Shown: positions 8,982 through 17,375, numbered from the stretch's first letter. The stretch: 64,000 nt of DNA from Candidatus Thiodiazotropha sp. (ex Myrtea sp. 'scaly one' KF741663) (GCA_025655555.1 JAHXIQ010000001.1:620001-684000); one strand, 5' to 3'. The notes: generated from the letters alone by a model not told the origin. Program-made: numbers and translations.

Positions 8982-11693
8982 ATGGCAGACGAACAGAGAC
9001 CGATCAGTTCCAAGGCGCCTTATGCACTGGACAAAGCATCCACACTGTCGGCGTTCTCCACCTCCATCCATGGATTGAGTGAGGACGAGGCCGCGTCACG
9101 GCTGAAAACCCAGGGTCCCAACACCCTGCCGAAGACCAAACCGCCGGGTGTCGCCAAAGTTTTTCTCAATCAGTTCCTCAGCCCGCTGATCTATGTTCTG
9201 CTCGCGGCCGCGGCTATCTCAGTGGCCATTGGTGAGTTTTCCGACGCCGCCTTCATCTCAGGTGTGCTGCTGATCAACGCCGTCATCGGTACCATCCAGG
9301 AGTTCTCCGCGCAACGGGCGGCAGCTGCCTTGAACCAACTTGTCAGCACCCGCTGTGATGTCTTGAGGGGTGGCGAAAGCTACGAGGTGGATGCCGAGGA
9401 GCTGGTGCCGGGTGATATCGTCCTGCTCACCTCCGGCAGCCGCATCCCGGCGGACATCCGCCTGCTGGAAAGTCTCGACCTGGAGATCGACGAGTCCCTG
9501 CTCACCGGGGAATCGATTGCCGTGCTGAAGGATTCGGGCCAAACACTCGAGGATGAAACCGTCCTCGGCGATCGCTGCAACATGGGCTTTGCCGGCACTT
9601 TGGTCAATCACGGCCGGGGCCGGGGTGTGGTCACGGCCACCGCCCTATCCACAGAACTGGGTGAAATTGCGGCTGCCGTACTCACCAAGCCCCAGGCCAA
9701 GGCGCCGCTACTGGTACGCATGGAGCGGTTCACCCAGCGTGTGGCTTTCTTCGTCGGCATTGCCGCGTTGCTGATGGCGGCAGTCGCCTTGAGCCAGGGC
9801 ATGCCCTTGAAGGAGATCTTCTTCCTCGCAGTGGCGCTGGCGGTCTCCATGATTCCCGAGGGGTTGCCGGTGGCCCTCACCGTGGCCCTGGCAGTGGGCA
9901 TGCGGCGCATGGTGAAGCGGCATGTGATCATCCGCCGCCTGGTGGCCGTGGAGGGGCTCGGCTCCTGCACCTTCATCGCCACCGACAAGACCGGCACTCT
10001 CACCGTTAACCAGCTCACAGCCAAACAGCTCCTCTTACCCCATGGAGAGCCACTACAGATTACCGGTGAAGGCATGACGCCGGAAGGCGAGATCCTGAGC
10101 GGGCCGGGTGAACCCGCCCCCCATCTCAACGACATGGTCGAATCCCTCTGTCAGGCGGCTGTTCTCGCCAACGAGGGTTTCCTCGGCCGACGTGACCATG
10201 CCTGGGCTCACCACGGCGATGCGGTGGACGTGGCGCTGCTGGTCCTCGCCCACAAAGCCGGGGTGGTGAAGGCGGAAACCGAGAACAGCTATCCGCCCAT
10301 CAAATCGATCCCCTACGAATCGGAGCAGGGCTTCTCCGCCAGCCTGAATCGGGTCGACGGCAATCACCAGGCCTTCGTGAAAGGGGCACTGGAACGGCTT
10401 CTGCCCATGTGCGACCGCATCCCGACCCCCTCCGGTCCGCAACCCCTGTTGGCCGAGCAGGCGACACAACAGGCCGAGACACTGGCTGCGCAGGGTCATC
10501 GGGTGCTCGCCTTCGCCAGGGGGGATGTGCAGCTGAGCGAGAACGAGGTCTTCTCCCGGGAGCATCTCACCGGCCTGACCCTGATCGGTCTGGTGGGGAT
10601 GATCGACCCCCTGCGGCCGGAGGCCAAAGCTGCCGTGGCCGACTGCCATAAGGCGGGCATCGAAGTGGCGATGGTCACCGGCGACCACCCGGCCACCGCC
10701 GCCACCATCGCCCGCGAACTCGATCTGATCGAGCGGCCGCAGCAAGTGGTCACAGGAAACCAACTGAAACAGGCCGAAACCACCGAGGCCGTCGATAGGA
10801 TCACACGCGACGCCCGGGTCTATGCCCGGGTCGAACCCCAGCAGAAACTGGAGATCGTGCAGTCGCTGCAGCGCAACGGCCACTTCGTCGCCGTCAGCGG
10901 CGACGGTGCCAACGACGCCCCCGCCCTGCGCGCAGCCCAGGTCGGCGTCGCCATGGGGGAGTGCGGCACCGACGTGGCGCGGGAGACCGCCGAGCTGATC
11001 ATCACCGACGACAACTTTGCCTCCATCGTCGCCGGCGTCGAAGAGGGACGCATCGCCTACGCCAACGTGCGCAAGGTAATCTTTCTATTAATCTCAACCG
11101 GCGCAGCAGAACTGGTCCTTTTCACCCTGGCCCTGCTGACCGGACTGCCGCTACCGCTGCTCGCAGTACAACTGCTCTGGCTCAACCTGATAACCAACGG
11201 CATCCAGGATGTGGCACTGGCCTTCGAGCCGGGTGAAGGGGATGAGCTCAAACATCCCCCACGAGACCCCAAGGAGTCGATCTTCAACCGCATCATGATC
11301 GAACGGGTTGTGGTCTCCGCCCTGGTCATCGGCATCGCCGCCTTTATCATCTTTCAGATGCTGATCTCTCAGGGGTATACCGTCGACGAAGCCCGCAACG
11401 GCACCCTGCTGCTGATGGTGTTGTTTGAAAACATCCACGTCTTCAACTGCCGCTCAGAGACCCGCTCGGCCTTCACCCACAACCCGCTGCGTAATCCGAT
11501 CCTCCTGTTCGGCACCCTGGCTGCCCAACTGATCCACATCGGCGCCATGTACACCCCCTGGATCAGCGACGTCCTTGGCATCCAGCCCGTGTCCCCGTGG
11601 AATTGGTTCCAGTTATTGCTGGTCGCACTCTCAGTACTGATCGCCATGGAGTTGCAGAAGGTCTATCACCGTCGGCTGTTTGGGAAAAAATAG
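8982..11693 (+). CDS. P-type cation-transporting ATPase (P2 type, probably Ca2+)
   Basis: 903 residues, full-length P2-type pump. Seen in order: cation ATPase N-terminal domain, actuator loop TGES (LLTGESIAV), M4 motif MIPEGLPVAL, phosphorylation site DKTGTLT, nucleotide domain, MVTGDHPATA, GDGANDAPAL hinge, then M5-M10 with M6 LNLITNGIQDVALAFE. PEGL in M4 is typical of Ca2+/Mg2+-type P2 pumps. M6 has N-G where SERCA has D-G, so the ion is not certain. It is a monocistronic-looking inner-membrane protein; the 21-bp repeat array begins about 40 bp after its stop. Confidence 0.9.
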   Translation: MADEQRPISSKAPYALDKASTLSAFSTSIHGLSEDEAASRLKTQGPNTLPKTKPPGVAKVFLNQFLSPLIYVLLAAAAISVAIGEFSDAAFISGVLLINAVIGTIQEFSAQRAAAALNQLVSTRCDVLRGGESYEVDAEELVPGDIVLLTSGSRIPADIRLLESLDLEIDESLLTGESIAVLKDSGQTLEDETVLGDRCNMGFAGTLVNHGRGRGVVTATALSTELGEIAAAVLTKPQAKAPLLVRMERFTQRVAFFVGIAALLMAAVALSQGMPLKEIFFLAVALAVSMIPEGLPVALTVALAVGMRRMVKRHVIIRRLVAVEGLGSCTFIATDKTGTLTVNQLTAKQLLLPHGEPLQITGEGMTPEGEILSGPGEPAPHLNDMVESLCQAAVLANEGFLGRRDHAWAHHGDAVDVALLVLAHKAGVVKAETENSYPPIKSIPYESEQGFSASLNRVDGNHQAFVKGALERLLPMCDRIPTPSGPQPLLAEQATQQAETLAAQGHRVLAFARGDVQLSENEVFSREHLTGLTLIGLVGMIDPLRPEAKAAVADCHKAGIEVAMVTGDHPATAATIARELDLIERPQQVVTGNQLKQAETTEAVDRITRDARVYARVEPQQKLEIVQSLQRNGHFVAVSGDGANDAPALRAAQVGVAMGECGTDVARETAELIITDDNFASIVAGVEEGRIAYANVRKVIFLLISTGAAELVLFTLALLTGLPLPLLAVQLLWLNLITNGIQDVALAFEPGEGDELKHPPRDPKESIFNRIMIERVVVSALVIGIAAFIIFQMLISQGYTVDEARNGTLLLMVLFENIHVFNCRSETRSAFTHNPLRNPILLFGTLAAQLIHIGAMYTPWISDVLGIQPVSPWNWFQLLLVALSVLIAMELQKVYHRRLFGKK

Positions 11694-11733
11694 CGGTAAG
11701 CTGCTCAAATTGGCTCATCAAATCCATGATTAT

Positions 11734-11966
11734 CGTCGGCGATGGGTCAAATGAACTCACCGTTGATCATAAAGAAGTCGCCGATGGCACTGATGAACTC
11801 AGCGTTGACTCAAAAATCATCCCGGCGTTGACCCAAAAAAAGTCAGCATCGAGTCTCTGAGAGTCATCGTTGCGTAAAATTTAGTCAGTGTTGACTAAAA
11901 ACTAGTCAATCACGAGTCTCGACAAGTCAACGTTGAGTTAAATTCAGTCAACGGCGAGTCAAAATG
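11734..11966. repeat. Degenerate tandem array of 21-bp units with a palindromic core
   Basis: Eleven units begin at 11734, 11755, 11776, 11797, 11819, 11841, 11862, 11883, 11904, 11925 and 11946. Spacing is 21 bp except two steps of 22. The approximate consensus is AGTCANCGTTGAGTCAAAA plus two variable bases. The idealised core AGTCAACGTTGACT is a perfect 14-bp palindrome. Units diverge but keep phase, about two helical turns per unit. It lies between the ATPase gene and the cassette cluster. Confidence 0.85.
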
Positions 11967-12298
11967 TGTCTTAAGCCTAGCAACCCGGGTCAAACCAGGA
12001 TTTAGATGAGAGGGAGTCGCTGTGTAGGAAAAAGACTACAGACAACCACGAATTGATATGGCATCTTTGAACGAAAGGGGAATAAATTATTATCAAATCA
12101 GAAACATGGGTCGCCAAGTCATGAATTCTACGGAAACACAAGGTAATACCTTCTTGCAAAAAGAAATGAGAACATTTTGCAACATAAGTCAATATTTGTG
12201 CTTGCGGCATAACACATTATTCGTGCTAGCAATATAATCCACTGTTAGTGGTCAATAGATTAAAAACATATAGGCAAATTCAACCATAGGTTTTAAAA
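11967..12298. other. AT-rich intergenic stretch before the cassette cluster
   Basis: No convincing gene. It may carry a promoter for the first cassette; no integrase gene or clear attI site was found here. Confidence 0.4.
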
Positions 12299-12541
12299 AT
12301 GAATAAATGCCCAGATAAGTGCACTGGCGGAAACGCATCAAGACAACATGATTTATCAGATAATCAAATTTCACAGTTATCTGAGCTTGCACAAAAAGAA
12401 ATTACTAATTCAACTGGTAGAGTTATGAGGTGTAACTATTGCGGTTGTGTCTATATCGATGAATATACAACTAGTAGAAAATTAGGGGATTTAGATGGCG
12501 GTGTAACTGGTGAAGGCTGGGTGTCATCAAAATACCCATAA
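12299..12541 (+). CDS. Small cassette protein with a CxxC pair, function unknown
   Basis: 80 residues, not recognised. It contains CPDKC near the N-terminus and CNYCGCVY at 45-52, so a small zinc-binding knuckle is possible. The DNA is AT-rich compared with the flanking chromosome, and the gene is followed after 22 bp by a well-formed attC site, which marks it as an integron gene cassette. No strong Shine-Dalgarno sequence precedes the ATG. It could be non-coding filler, but the position directly before attC supports a real cassette gene. Confidence 0.55.
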   Translation: MNKCPDKCTGGNASRQHDLSDNQISQLSELAQKEITNSTGRVMRCNYCGCVYIDEYTTSRKLGDLDGGVTGEGWVSSKYP

Positions 12542-12563
12542 TGTTCAGCACCCAACTAAAGCC

Positions 12564-12635
12564 ACTAACAAGTCGTTCGTGTGGGAATTTCACTACGCTG
12601 CGCTTCGTGAAATCCCCACAACTCAAACGTTAGAT
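12564..12635 (+). repeat. Integron attC site 1
   Basis: The left end is ACTAAC and the right core GTTAGAT (12629-12635) fits GTTRRRY. The interior folds as an imperfect hairpin: TGTGGGAATTTCAC pairs with GTGAAATCCCCACA with one mismatch. Length is 72 bp. Confidence 0.9.
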
Positions 12636-12677
12636 GAAAAACATGGATTGAACCACTTACAAAGAATCCTGGAGTCG

Positions 12678-13193
12678 ATGGACAAGGCTCGCGCTGAAGG
12701 CGATGAGAAACTAGCAAAATCGATTCAGGAGCTAACGTTTCACATGAACCGTTTTGGTCATGCTTCAGCCCTGCAAGAACGAAAAGAAATCCTGTCCCAC
12801 GTTTATCAAAAAGCGGCGGGATATACGAATCTGGTAATGATAGGTGGCTATGCATCAGCATTTGCCATCTGGCAGTTGACGAAGGAACACCTAAGTACCG
12901 AGCAATCTATGGTGGTTGGTTTCATGATAATCACATCTGTGATTCTCTTTGCCGGGTTTGAAGTATTCAAAATGATTTCTCATGCTTTCTTTTTTCGTCG
13001 CCTCAACCGCGTTCTCGAAAAGGAGGTTCCCGAACATGAACATACAGCAGCCTGGAAATCGGCATGGGATGAGCATCAGGCATCAGAATCCAGAATGTGG
13101 GCATTGTTCTTAACACCAACAGTGTTTACCGGCTTTGGTACAGGTTTTTATCTCTTGTGGGTGTTTGCCACCAATTTGGCGAATGGCATCTAA
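12678..13193 (+). CDS. Cassette-encoded membrane protein, function unknown
   Basis: About 171 residues from the first in-frame ATG at 12678, with GGAG 3 nt upstream; a TTG at 12648 would add ten residues and is possible. The reading frame runs back into attC 1, so the ATG inside the attC right core (12634) is out of frame. The N-terminal 50 residues are charged and helical (possible coiled coil). Three to four hydrophobic segments follow: YTNLVMIGGYASAFAIW, VVGFMIITSVILFAGF, then FLTPTVFTGFGTGFYLLWVF near the C-terminus. An attC site overlaps its stop codon. No family was recognised. Confidence 0.7.
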   Translation: MDKARAEGDEKLAKSIQELTFHMNRFGHASALQERKEILSHVYQKAAGYTNLVMIGGYASAFAIWQLTKEHLSTEQSMVVGFMIITSVILFAGFEVFKMISHAFFFRRLNRVLEKEVPEHEHTAAWKSAWDEHQASESRMWALFLTPTVFTGFGTGFYLLWVFATNLANGI

Positions 13194-13271
13194 CAAGGAA
13201 ATCAAGGCGCATCCCCTTCGGGGCTGCTGGGACCTCGGCTTCGCCTCGGCCCCTTATCATTGGCGTTATGG
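13188..13271 (+). repeat. Integron attC site 2
   Basis: The left core ATCTAAC fits RYYYAAC and overlaps the stop of the preceding gene. The right core is GTTATGG (13265-13271). The GC-rich interior has nested complementary stretches (CCCCTTCGGGG; CTCGGCTTCGCCTCGG). Length is 84 bp. Confidence 0.85.
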
Positions 13272-13287
13272 CTACTAAACGCAGAAT

Positions 13288-14085
13288 ATGATCGAGCAAG
13301 AGGTAATAATTTTAAGGAATGTTTACGATCACATTGGTGAGATGGTGAACTTTTCTTTAATGGATATCCAAGGTCGCGATCCAAATTCAATGATCATGTT
13401 TAAAGATATGAATCAGAGAAAGTTGTTTTTCATCCTATTAGTAGACTTTCTATCAGTCACTGATAAAAGAGGACCAATAGTACAAACTAGCTTTCTCGGT
13501 GGCCTGCTAAGGGTCTGTGAAAACCCTCAGTTTTCTGAAGCAGATTCAGAGAAAGGCCTGAAGGAAGTGGTGATTCGATTCAAGGTTTGGCTTCAAGAGA
13601 AACGTATTATTGATATTTGGATGCCTTCGATTAGCGAGGAAGTAAAGTTATCCATTTCAAGATTAGACGCAATAAAAATGTCTGGCGATGTGTCAAAGCA
13701 TAATTATCTTAGGGCATCTGGGGTCGCACTAAGGCTACAAGAAATATTGAAAGAATCAGGTGTTTCAGTTGAGACCGAGCAAGCTATGCTCGCGCTACCT
13801 GACTTCTATGAAAGATTTCATGACGATATTCTTATTTATCTATCTAGTCATATTTGTGAGTTTTTAAACGATATTCGTTGGGCTATTCATACATATTTAA
13901 GGCCTGAATTTTCAAAGAGCTTCCATCGTACAAGTAGCTCGGTAATCGACTATAGCTATCATGTACCAAAAGAAATACAGTCAGAATATGCTAGAGATTG
14001 CTATTGGGAGCTTATGAACGAGCTAAGACGAAAACCCTATATGAGGCAATTTGTTGTCTCGGAGAGTTTCAAATCCGAGTACTAA
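13288..14085 (+). CDS. Cassette-encoded hypothetical protein
   Basis: 265 residues, not recognised. It looks like a soluble, mostly alpha-helical protein with no signal peptide or transmembrane segment. A hydrophobic KLFFILLVDFLSV segment lies around 45-57, and the C-terminal part is rich in aromatic and basic residues. It starts 17 bp after attC 2 and ends inside attC 3, the normal geometry of a single-gene cassette. AT content is clearly higher than in the chromosomal flanks. No catalytic motif was identified. Confidence 0.75.
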   Translation: MIEQEVIILRNVYDHIGEMVNFSLMDIQGRDPNSMIMFKDMNQRKLFFILLVDFLSVTDKRGPIVQTSFLGGLLRVCENPQFSEADSEKGLKEVVIRFKVWLQEKRIIDIWMPSISEEVKLSISRLDAIKMSGDVSKHNYLRASGVALRLQEILKESGVSVETEQAMLALPDFYERFHDDILIYLSSHICEFLNDIRWAIHTYLRPEFSKSFHRTSSSVIDYSYHVPKEIQSEYARDCYWELMNELRRKPYMRQFVVSESFKSEY

Positions 14086-14147
14086 ACAGCCATAATAAAG
14101 TAATCAAGCACGACGGCTTACAGCCGCAGCTTATTTAGGCGTTATGT
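14081..14147 (+). repeat. Integron attC site 3
   Basis: The left core ACTAAAC overlaps the stop of the preceding gene; the right core is GTTATGT (14141-14147). The ends pair imperfectly (GCCATAATAAAG with CTTATTTAGGC) and the centre has an ACGGC/AGCCG-type stem. Length is 67 bp. Confidence 0.75.
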
Positions 14148-14155
14148 TTTAAATC

Positions 14156-15130
14156 ATGGATAGATCGAAACTCATCAAATACATACAAGCCTCTAACATG
14201 GTAACGAGTTGGCACTGGTATCAATACCACTTCAGTATGCTCGACCGCGGTATTGAGCATCCTTTTGCAACCTCGATAATTGATGCGCTTCTAAACGTTG
14301 AAGTGAAAATGCCTGGTTATGCAAAAAAGGCTGTTGATACCTTGGCTTCACACCATGGAAGAGACAGATTTCTTCCTCACTACGATCTATTAAAGCAATT
14401 CTTGGCAGAGCTCTATGTGGTCAATCATCTTGCTTCGATTTTTCCTGACGCTCGCTTTCTAGATGAACCGACAATTGGTGGCTCAAAGAAGAATCCCGAA
14501 ATAACAATTGAAACTGAAAATTACATTTTAGGGATCGAAGTTAAGTCTCCAATGCTGAGGGAACATGAAGAGCAAAGAAGCACAAATCCGGTCCAACTAC
14601 CTGGCAGGTTAGAAATCGCAGCCGATTTAATTTCTGATGCCGGTGGGAAGGAATATGTGACCTTACCTCGCGACAATCCAGTTAAAGATTTTTTAATTAG
14701 CGCAAATGATAAATTCGAGCAATTCCAAGAAAAGGTCGAAAACTTCTATGGAATTCTGGTTATTGTTTGGGATGACTATATCTACGAGCCAATAACATCA
14801 CTGGTAGCACAGCACTCAGGGCTACTTACGGAGAATAGTTTTGCTAGAGATGAAGATGGCAGTCCTCTCAAGTTTCTAAATATTAACTCGATAATTGTAA
14901 TTCGACATTTGCATCAGATACGTAGAGCTGCCGGAGATCAGCCTTTAATTGATGGGAAACTACACGCACTGGACTTCGGGCAACAGGGTGAATTTCCTTA
15001 CAATGTAGTCTTACATCCCCCAGATGTAAAACAAATACCCGAAGAGGTAATTCGCGCTTTTCATGCGGTAGAACTAAATGAAAGGCTAGGGTCTGAATAC
15101 CGTCCTCAAGAATATGTAATGTGGATATAA
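14156..15130 (+). CDS. Cassette-encoded PD-(D/E)XK-like protein
   Basis: 324 residues. Residues 113-132 contain NPEITI, a turn and GIEVKSP. This is the arrangement P114-E115 ... E128-V-K130 of PD-(D/E)XK nuclease folds, on predicted beta strands, with a preceding helix carrying E85 (FLAELYVVNHL). The remainder has alternating strands and helices and no other motif seen. It could be a DNA-cleaving effector, a repair-type nuclease or an inactive fold relative. It begins 9 bp after attC 3 and attC 4 starts 4 bp after its stop. AT-rich coding. Confidence 0.7.
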   Translation: MDRSKLIKYIQASNMVTSWHWYQYHFSMLDRGIEHPFATSIIDALLNVEVKMPGYAKKAVDTLASHHGRDRFLPHYDLLKQFLAELYVVNHLASIFPDARFLDEPTIGGSKKNPEITIETENYILGIEVKSPMLREHEEQRSTNPVQLPGRLEIAADLISDAGGKEYVTLPRDNPVKDFLISANDKFEQFQEKVENFYGILVIVWDDYIYEPITSLVAQHSGLLTENSFARDEDGSPLKFLNINSIIVIRHLHQIRRAAGDQPLIDGKLHALDFGQQGEFPYNVVLHPPDVKQIPEEVIRAFHAVELNERLGSEYRPQEYVMWI

Positions 15131-15133
15131 AAA

Positions 15134-15206
15134 ACATAACAAGCGCATGCAGTCGGACATTTTGCCCGCTACGCGCGCAAAATGCCGCTGATGCGAGGCG
15201 TTAAAT
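15134..15206 (+). repeat. Integron attC site 4
   Basis: The left core is ACATAAC and the right core GTTAAAT fits GTTRRRY. The interior shows strong pairing: GACATTTTGC with GCAAAATGCC, and GCGCATGC with GATGCGAG. Length is 73 bp. Confidence 0.9.
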
Positions 15207-15218
15207 TTCAATGTCGTT

Positions 15219-15539
15219 ATGAAACCAGCACTAAAACTTGTAACCGGCATCGTTGCTGCCTTGGTAGTTTTCGTATCCGGAATTATTGTTGGCAACTCCT
15301 ATCAAATCACCGACCTCCTTTGCCCCGGCACAGCATCACCCTATTTGCTGGATGAGGATTTCGTCACCGATGGTGGAATTCTCTTCCCAAAAGGTACCGT
15401 TATCCCGCTACGGCATTGTGCTTACATGCAACGATTCAAGTGGCACTTTGCCATCGACAACTCAGTCCAACTCAACCAAGCAAAGCCCCAGAGTGGGCAT
15501 GACTATGGATTCTCTGAACTGAGCAAGAAGGTACAATGA
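15219..15539 (+). CDS. Cassette-encoded single-pass membrane or exported protein
   Basis: 106 residues, not recognised. A single hydrophobic N-terminal segment (LVTGIVAALVVFVSGIIVG, about 7-25) is followed by a hydrophilic domain with two cysteines (C35, C67). It would be anchored in the inner membrane with its C-terminus in the periplasm, or be secreted. It starts 12 bp after attC 4, so it is the fifth cassette gene. Codon use resembles the chromosome more than the other cassettes do. Confidence 0.7.
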   Translation: MKPALKLVTGIVAALVVFVSGIIVGNSYQITDLLCPGTASPYLLDEDFVTDGGILFPKGTVIPLRHCAYMQRFKWHFAIDNSVQLNQAKPQSGHDYGFSELSKKVQ

Positions 15540-15566
15540 AACACCACAGTCACATCAAGGATCGAC

Positions 15567-15626
15567 ACTGAACGGCTAGGTCCAACGATGACAAGTCGCC
15601 TTTGACTCATTATCAGGGCGTTAGTT
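15567..15626 (+). repeat. Possible attC site 5 (weak)
   Basis: The right end GGGCGTTAGTT resembles an attC right core and the left end CTGAACGGC a degenerate left core. Internal pairing is poor, so the site may be decayed. Confidence 0.4.
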
Positions 15627-15717
15627 TAAAAAGGTTGACCTGACTACAGCTTCATACTTGATGCTACGGACCAGCGGTGGTTAGCCGTTCAATCAGAAGC
15701 AACTAAGGAGCTAGGCA

Positions 15718-15900
15718 ATGAAATCCAACAACGTAAACAAAGAGCAGTGGGTCGCGATGTTTCGAGACATTGGGCTGGATGACGCAACCATGAAGAGATG
15801 GCACCAGATGTTTGAGACTCGTAATCCTGAAGGTCATCAGGAATTCCTCGAGTGGCTGAGTATTCCAAGTAGTGAAATCACTGAGATCCGATCTCTGTAA
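15718..15900 (+). CDS. 60-residue protein homologous to the C-terminal part of the adjacent MerR regulator
   Basis: Sixty residues with a good ribosome-binding site (AAGGAG 10 nt upstream of the ATG). The sequence aligns along its length with residues of the next protein's C-terminus. Shared positions include K-E-x-W-V-A-M, G-L-D, M-K-x-W-H, F-E, P-E-x-H-Q-x-F-L-E and E-I-T-x-I-R. It therefore corresponds to the MerR-type regulator's C-terminal domain without HTH. It may bind the same ligand, form a heterodimer with the regulator, or be a duplication relic. It is 71 bp before the regulator, same strand. Confidence 0.8.
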   Translation: MKSNNVNKEQWVAMFRDIGLDDATMKRWHQMFETRNPEGHQEFLEWLSIPSSEITEIRSL

Positions 15901-15971
15901 TTGTGTCTGATGCATGAGGTGGTTGGAACTTGCGGCCACCTCGTGCGTATTCATCAAAGGTTGTAAATAGC

Positions 15972-16499
15972 ATGTATACAATCGGTCAACTGGCAAAACG
16001 CTATTCGTTATCAAGAAGCACACTTATTTACTATGACAGCAAGGGGTTGCTGAAACCCAGCGGAAGAAGTGGTGCAAACTACCGAACATATTCTGATAGT
16101 GATGCAGAAAGACTGGAACGAATAATTCTGTTTCGAAATGCGGGTATGCCACTATCAGCAATCGCCGATATCATAGATCAAGACACTGATGAGGTTGAAT
16201 CAGCCTTGGAAAACCGTTTGATTACTATAAATCAAGAGATACAAGTACTTAGAGGCCAGCAAAAAGTCATTATCGATATCATTAAGAATCAAGGTGCCAT
16301 TGAAAACACAAGAATTGTTACCAAAGAAAAATGGGTGGCCATGCTAAAAGCTGCAGGTCTGGATGAAGATGGAATGAAGCATTGGCATATTGAGTTCGAA
16401 AAAACTTCTCCGGAGGCACATCAAGACTTTCTTGAATCAATTGGTATAGAGGATGCTGAAATCACTGCCATTCGGGATTGGTCAAAAAGTGCGATGTAA
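15972..16499 (+). CDS. MerR-family transcriptional regulator
   Basis: About 175 residues from MYTIGQLAKRY; an upstream in-frame ATG at 15930 adds 14 residues not seen in the family. The N-terminal winged HTH (about 1-70) has the MerR signature YTIGQLAKR, SLSRSTLIYYDSKGLL and a YR-T-Y-S-D-S-D segment. A dimerisation helix follows (about 80-115). The C-terminal about 55 residues form the KEKWVAML...GMKHWHIEFE domain, duplicated in the small upstream gene. No metal-binding cysteines, so probably a drug- or small-molecule-type MerR protein. Target genes are unknown. Confidence 0.9.
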   Translation: MYTIGQLAKRYSLSRSTLIYYDSKGLLKPSGRSGANYRTYSDSDAERLERIILFRNAGMPLSAIADIIDQDTDEVESALENRLITINQEIQVLRGQQKVIIDIIKNQGAIENTRIVTKEKWVAMLKAAGLDEDGMKHWHIEFEKTSPEAHQDFLESIGIEDAEITAIRDWSKSAM

Positions 16500-16577
16500 C
16501 ACGAAACTAATGCCGTTCACTGCGCTCACTCGTATGCGCCCTCGAATAATAGCGTGGCCAGCTTCCTATTCATCTTT

Positions 16578-17375
16578 TCACTCTTTCTTCTGCGAGAGAT
16601 AAGCAAACACTTCAAAAGCTATCGCTCGGGGATGCAGCTCACCCAAATAGGCAAGAATTTTATTGGACATACCGGGGATCGCAGAAACTTCGCCCTTTTG
16701 ACAGGCCTTGTAGGCCACTCTGGCAATCTCGCCGACTGACGGGCCGTCAATTGATTGATAGGCCCGCATATCGGCAGCGTCTGCGGTTTTTACGAAATCT
16801 GTCGCCGTTGTCCCGGGAGAGACAACAGTAACCGCAACACCAGTACCTTTAACCTCTCTGGCCAGCCCCTTACTGAAGGAAAGCACATACTGTTTACTGG
16901 CGCCGTAAGCTGCCCAGTTCGGGGTCCCGGAAAAATAGGCAACCAGAGACCCTACGTTCAGGATGCGGCCGTGATTTCGTTCCAACATGGGCTGCAGGAA
17001 GAGATGGGTTAACTGGCTCAGCGCCAATATATTGAGCTGCAGCATACGGGTCATTTTCAGGTAGTCGCCCTTTGCAAAATCTCCTGTCATCCCCACGCCT
17101 GCGTTGTTAACCAGCACATCGACTGAGACACCGGCATCTTTTACCTGCTCGAATAGACGCTCGGGTGCATGGGTTTCACTAAGATCTATCGCAAAGGTCA
17201 GCACATTCACCTGCGCACTATTCCTGATCGCTTGGGCTGCCCTCTCCAGTTCTTCCTGACCCCGGGCCACCAGGATAAGATCATGACCCTGCGCGGCAAA
17301 CTCTTCTGCAATGGCCAATCCTATACCCTTTGAACCACCCGTCACCAATACAGTCGCGTTATCAATTGGTTTCAT
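16578..17375 (-). CDS. Short-chain dehydrogenase/reductase (classical SDR)
   Basis: About 265 residues starting at MKPIDNATVLVTGG; an upstream ATG at 17411 would add 12 residues. The Rossmann motif is TGGSKGIG, with NNAG in strand 4, the catalytic serine in NVGSLVAYFSG and Y-G-A-S-K for the YxxxK pair. It is an NAD(P)-dependent oxidoreductase of the DltE / YqjQ-like group; substrate unknown. It seems monocistronic, divergent from nothing close, and downstream of the MerR gene on the opposite strand. Confidence 0.9.
   Translation of the reverse strand: MKPIDNATVLVTGGSKGIGLAIAEEFAAQGHDLILVARGQEELERAAQAIRNSAQVNVLTFAIDLSETHAPERLFEQVKDAGVSVDVLVNNAGVGMTGDFAKGDYLKMTRMLQLNILALSQLTHLFLQPMLERNHGRILNVGSLVAYFSGTPNWAAYGASKQYVLSFSKGLAREVKGTGVAVTVVSPGTTATDFVKTADAADMRAYQSIDGPSVGEIARVAYKACQKGEVSAIPGMSNKILAYLGELHPRAIAFEVFAYLSQKKE

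Noticed and set aside
12207-12250. Sequence with GCATAAC and GTTAGTG ends resembling an attC
   Set aside because: Too short (about 44 bp) and no proper double stem; likely chance.
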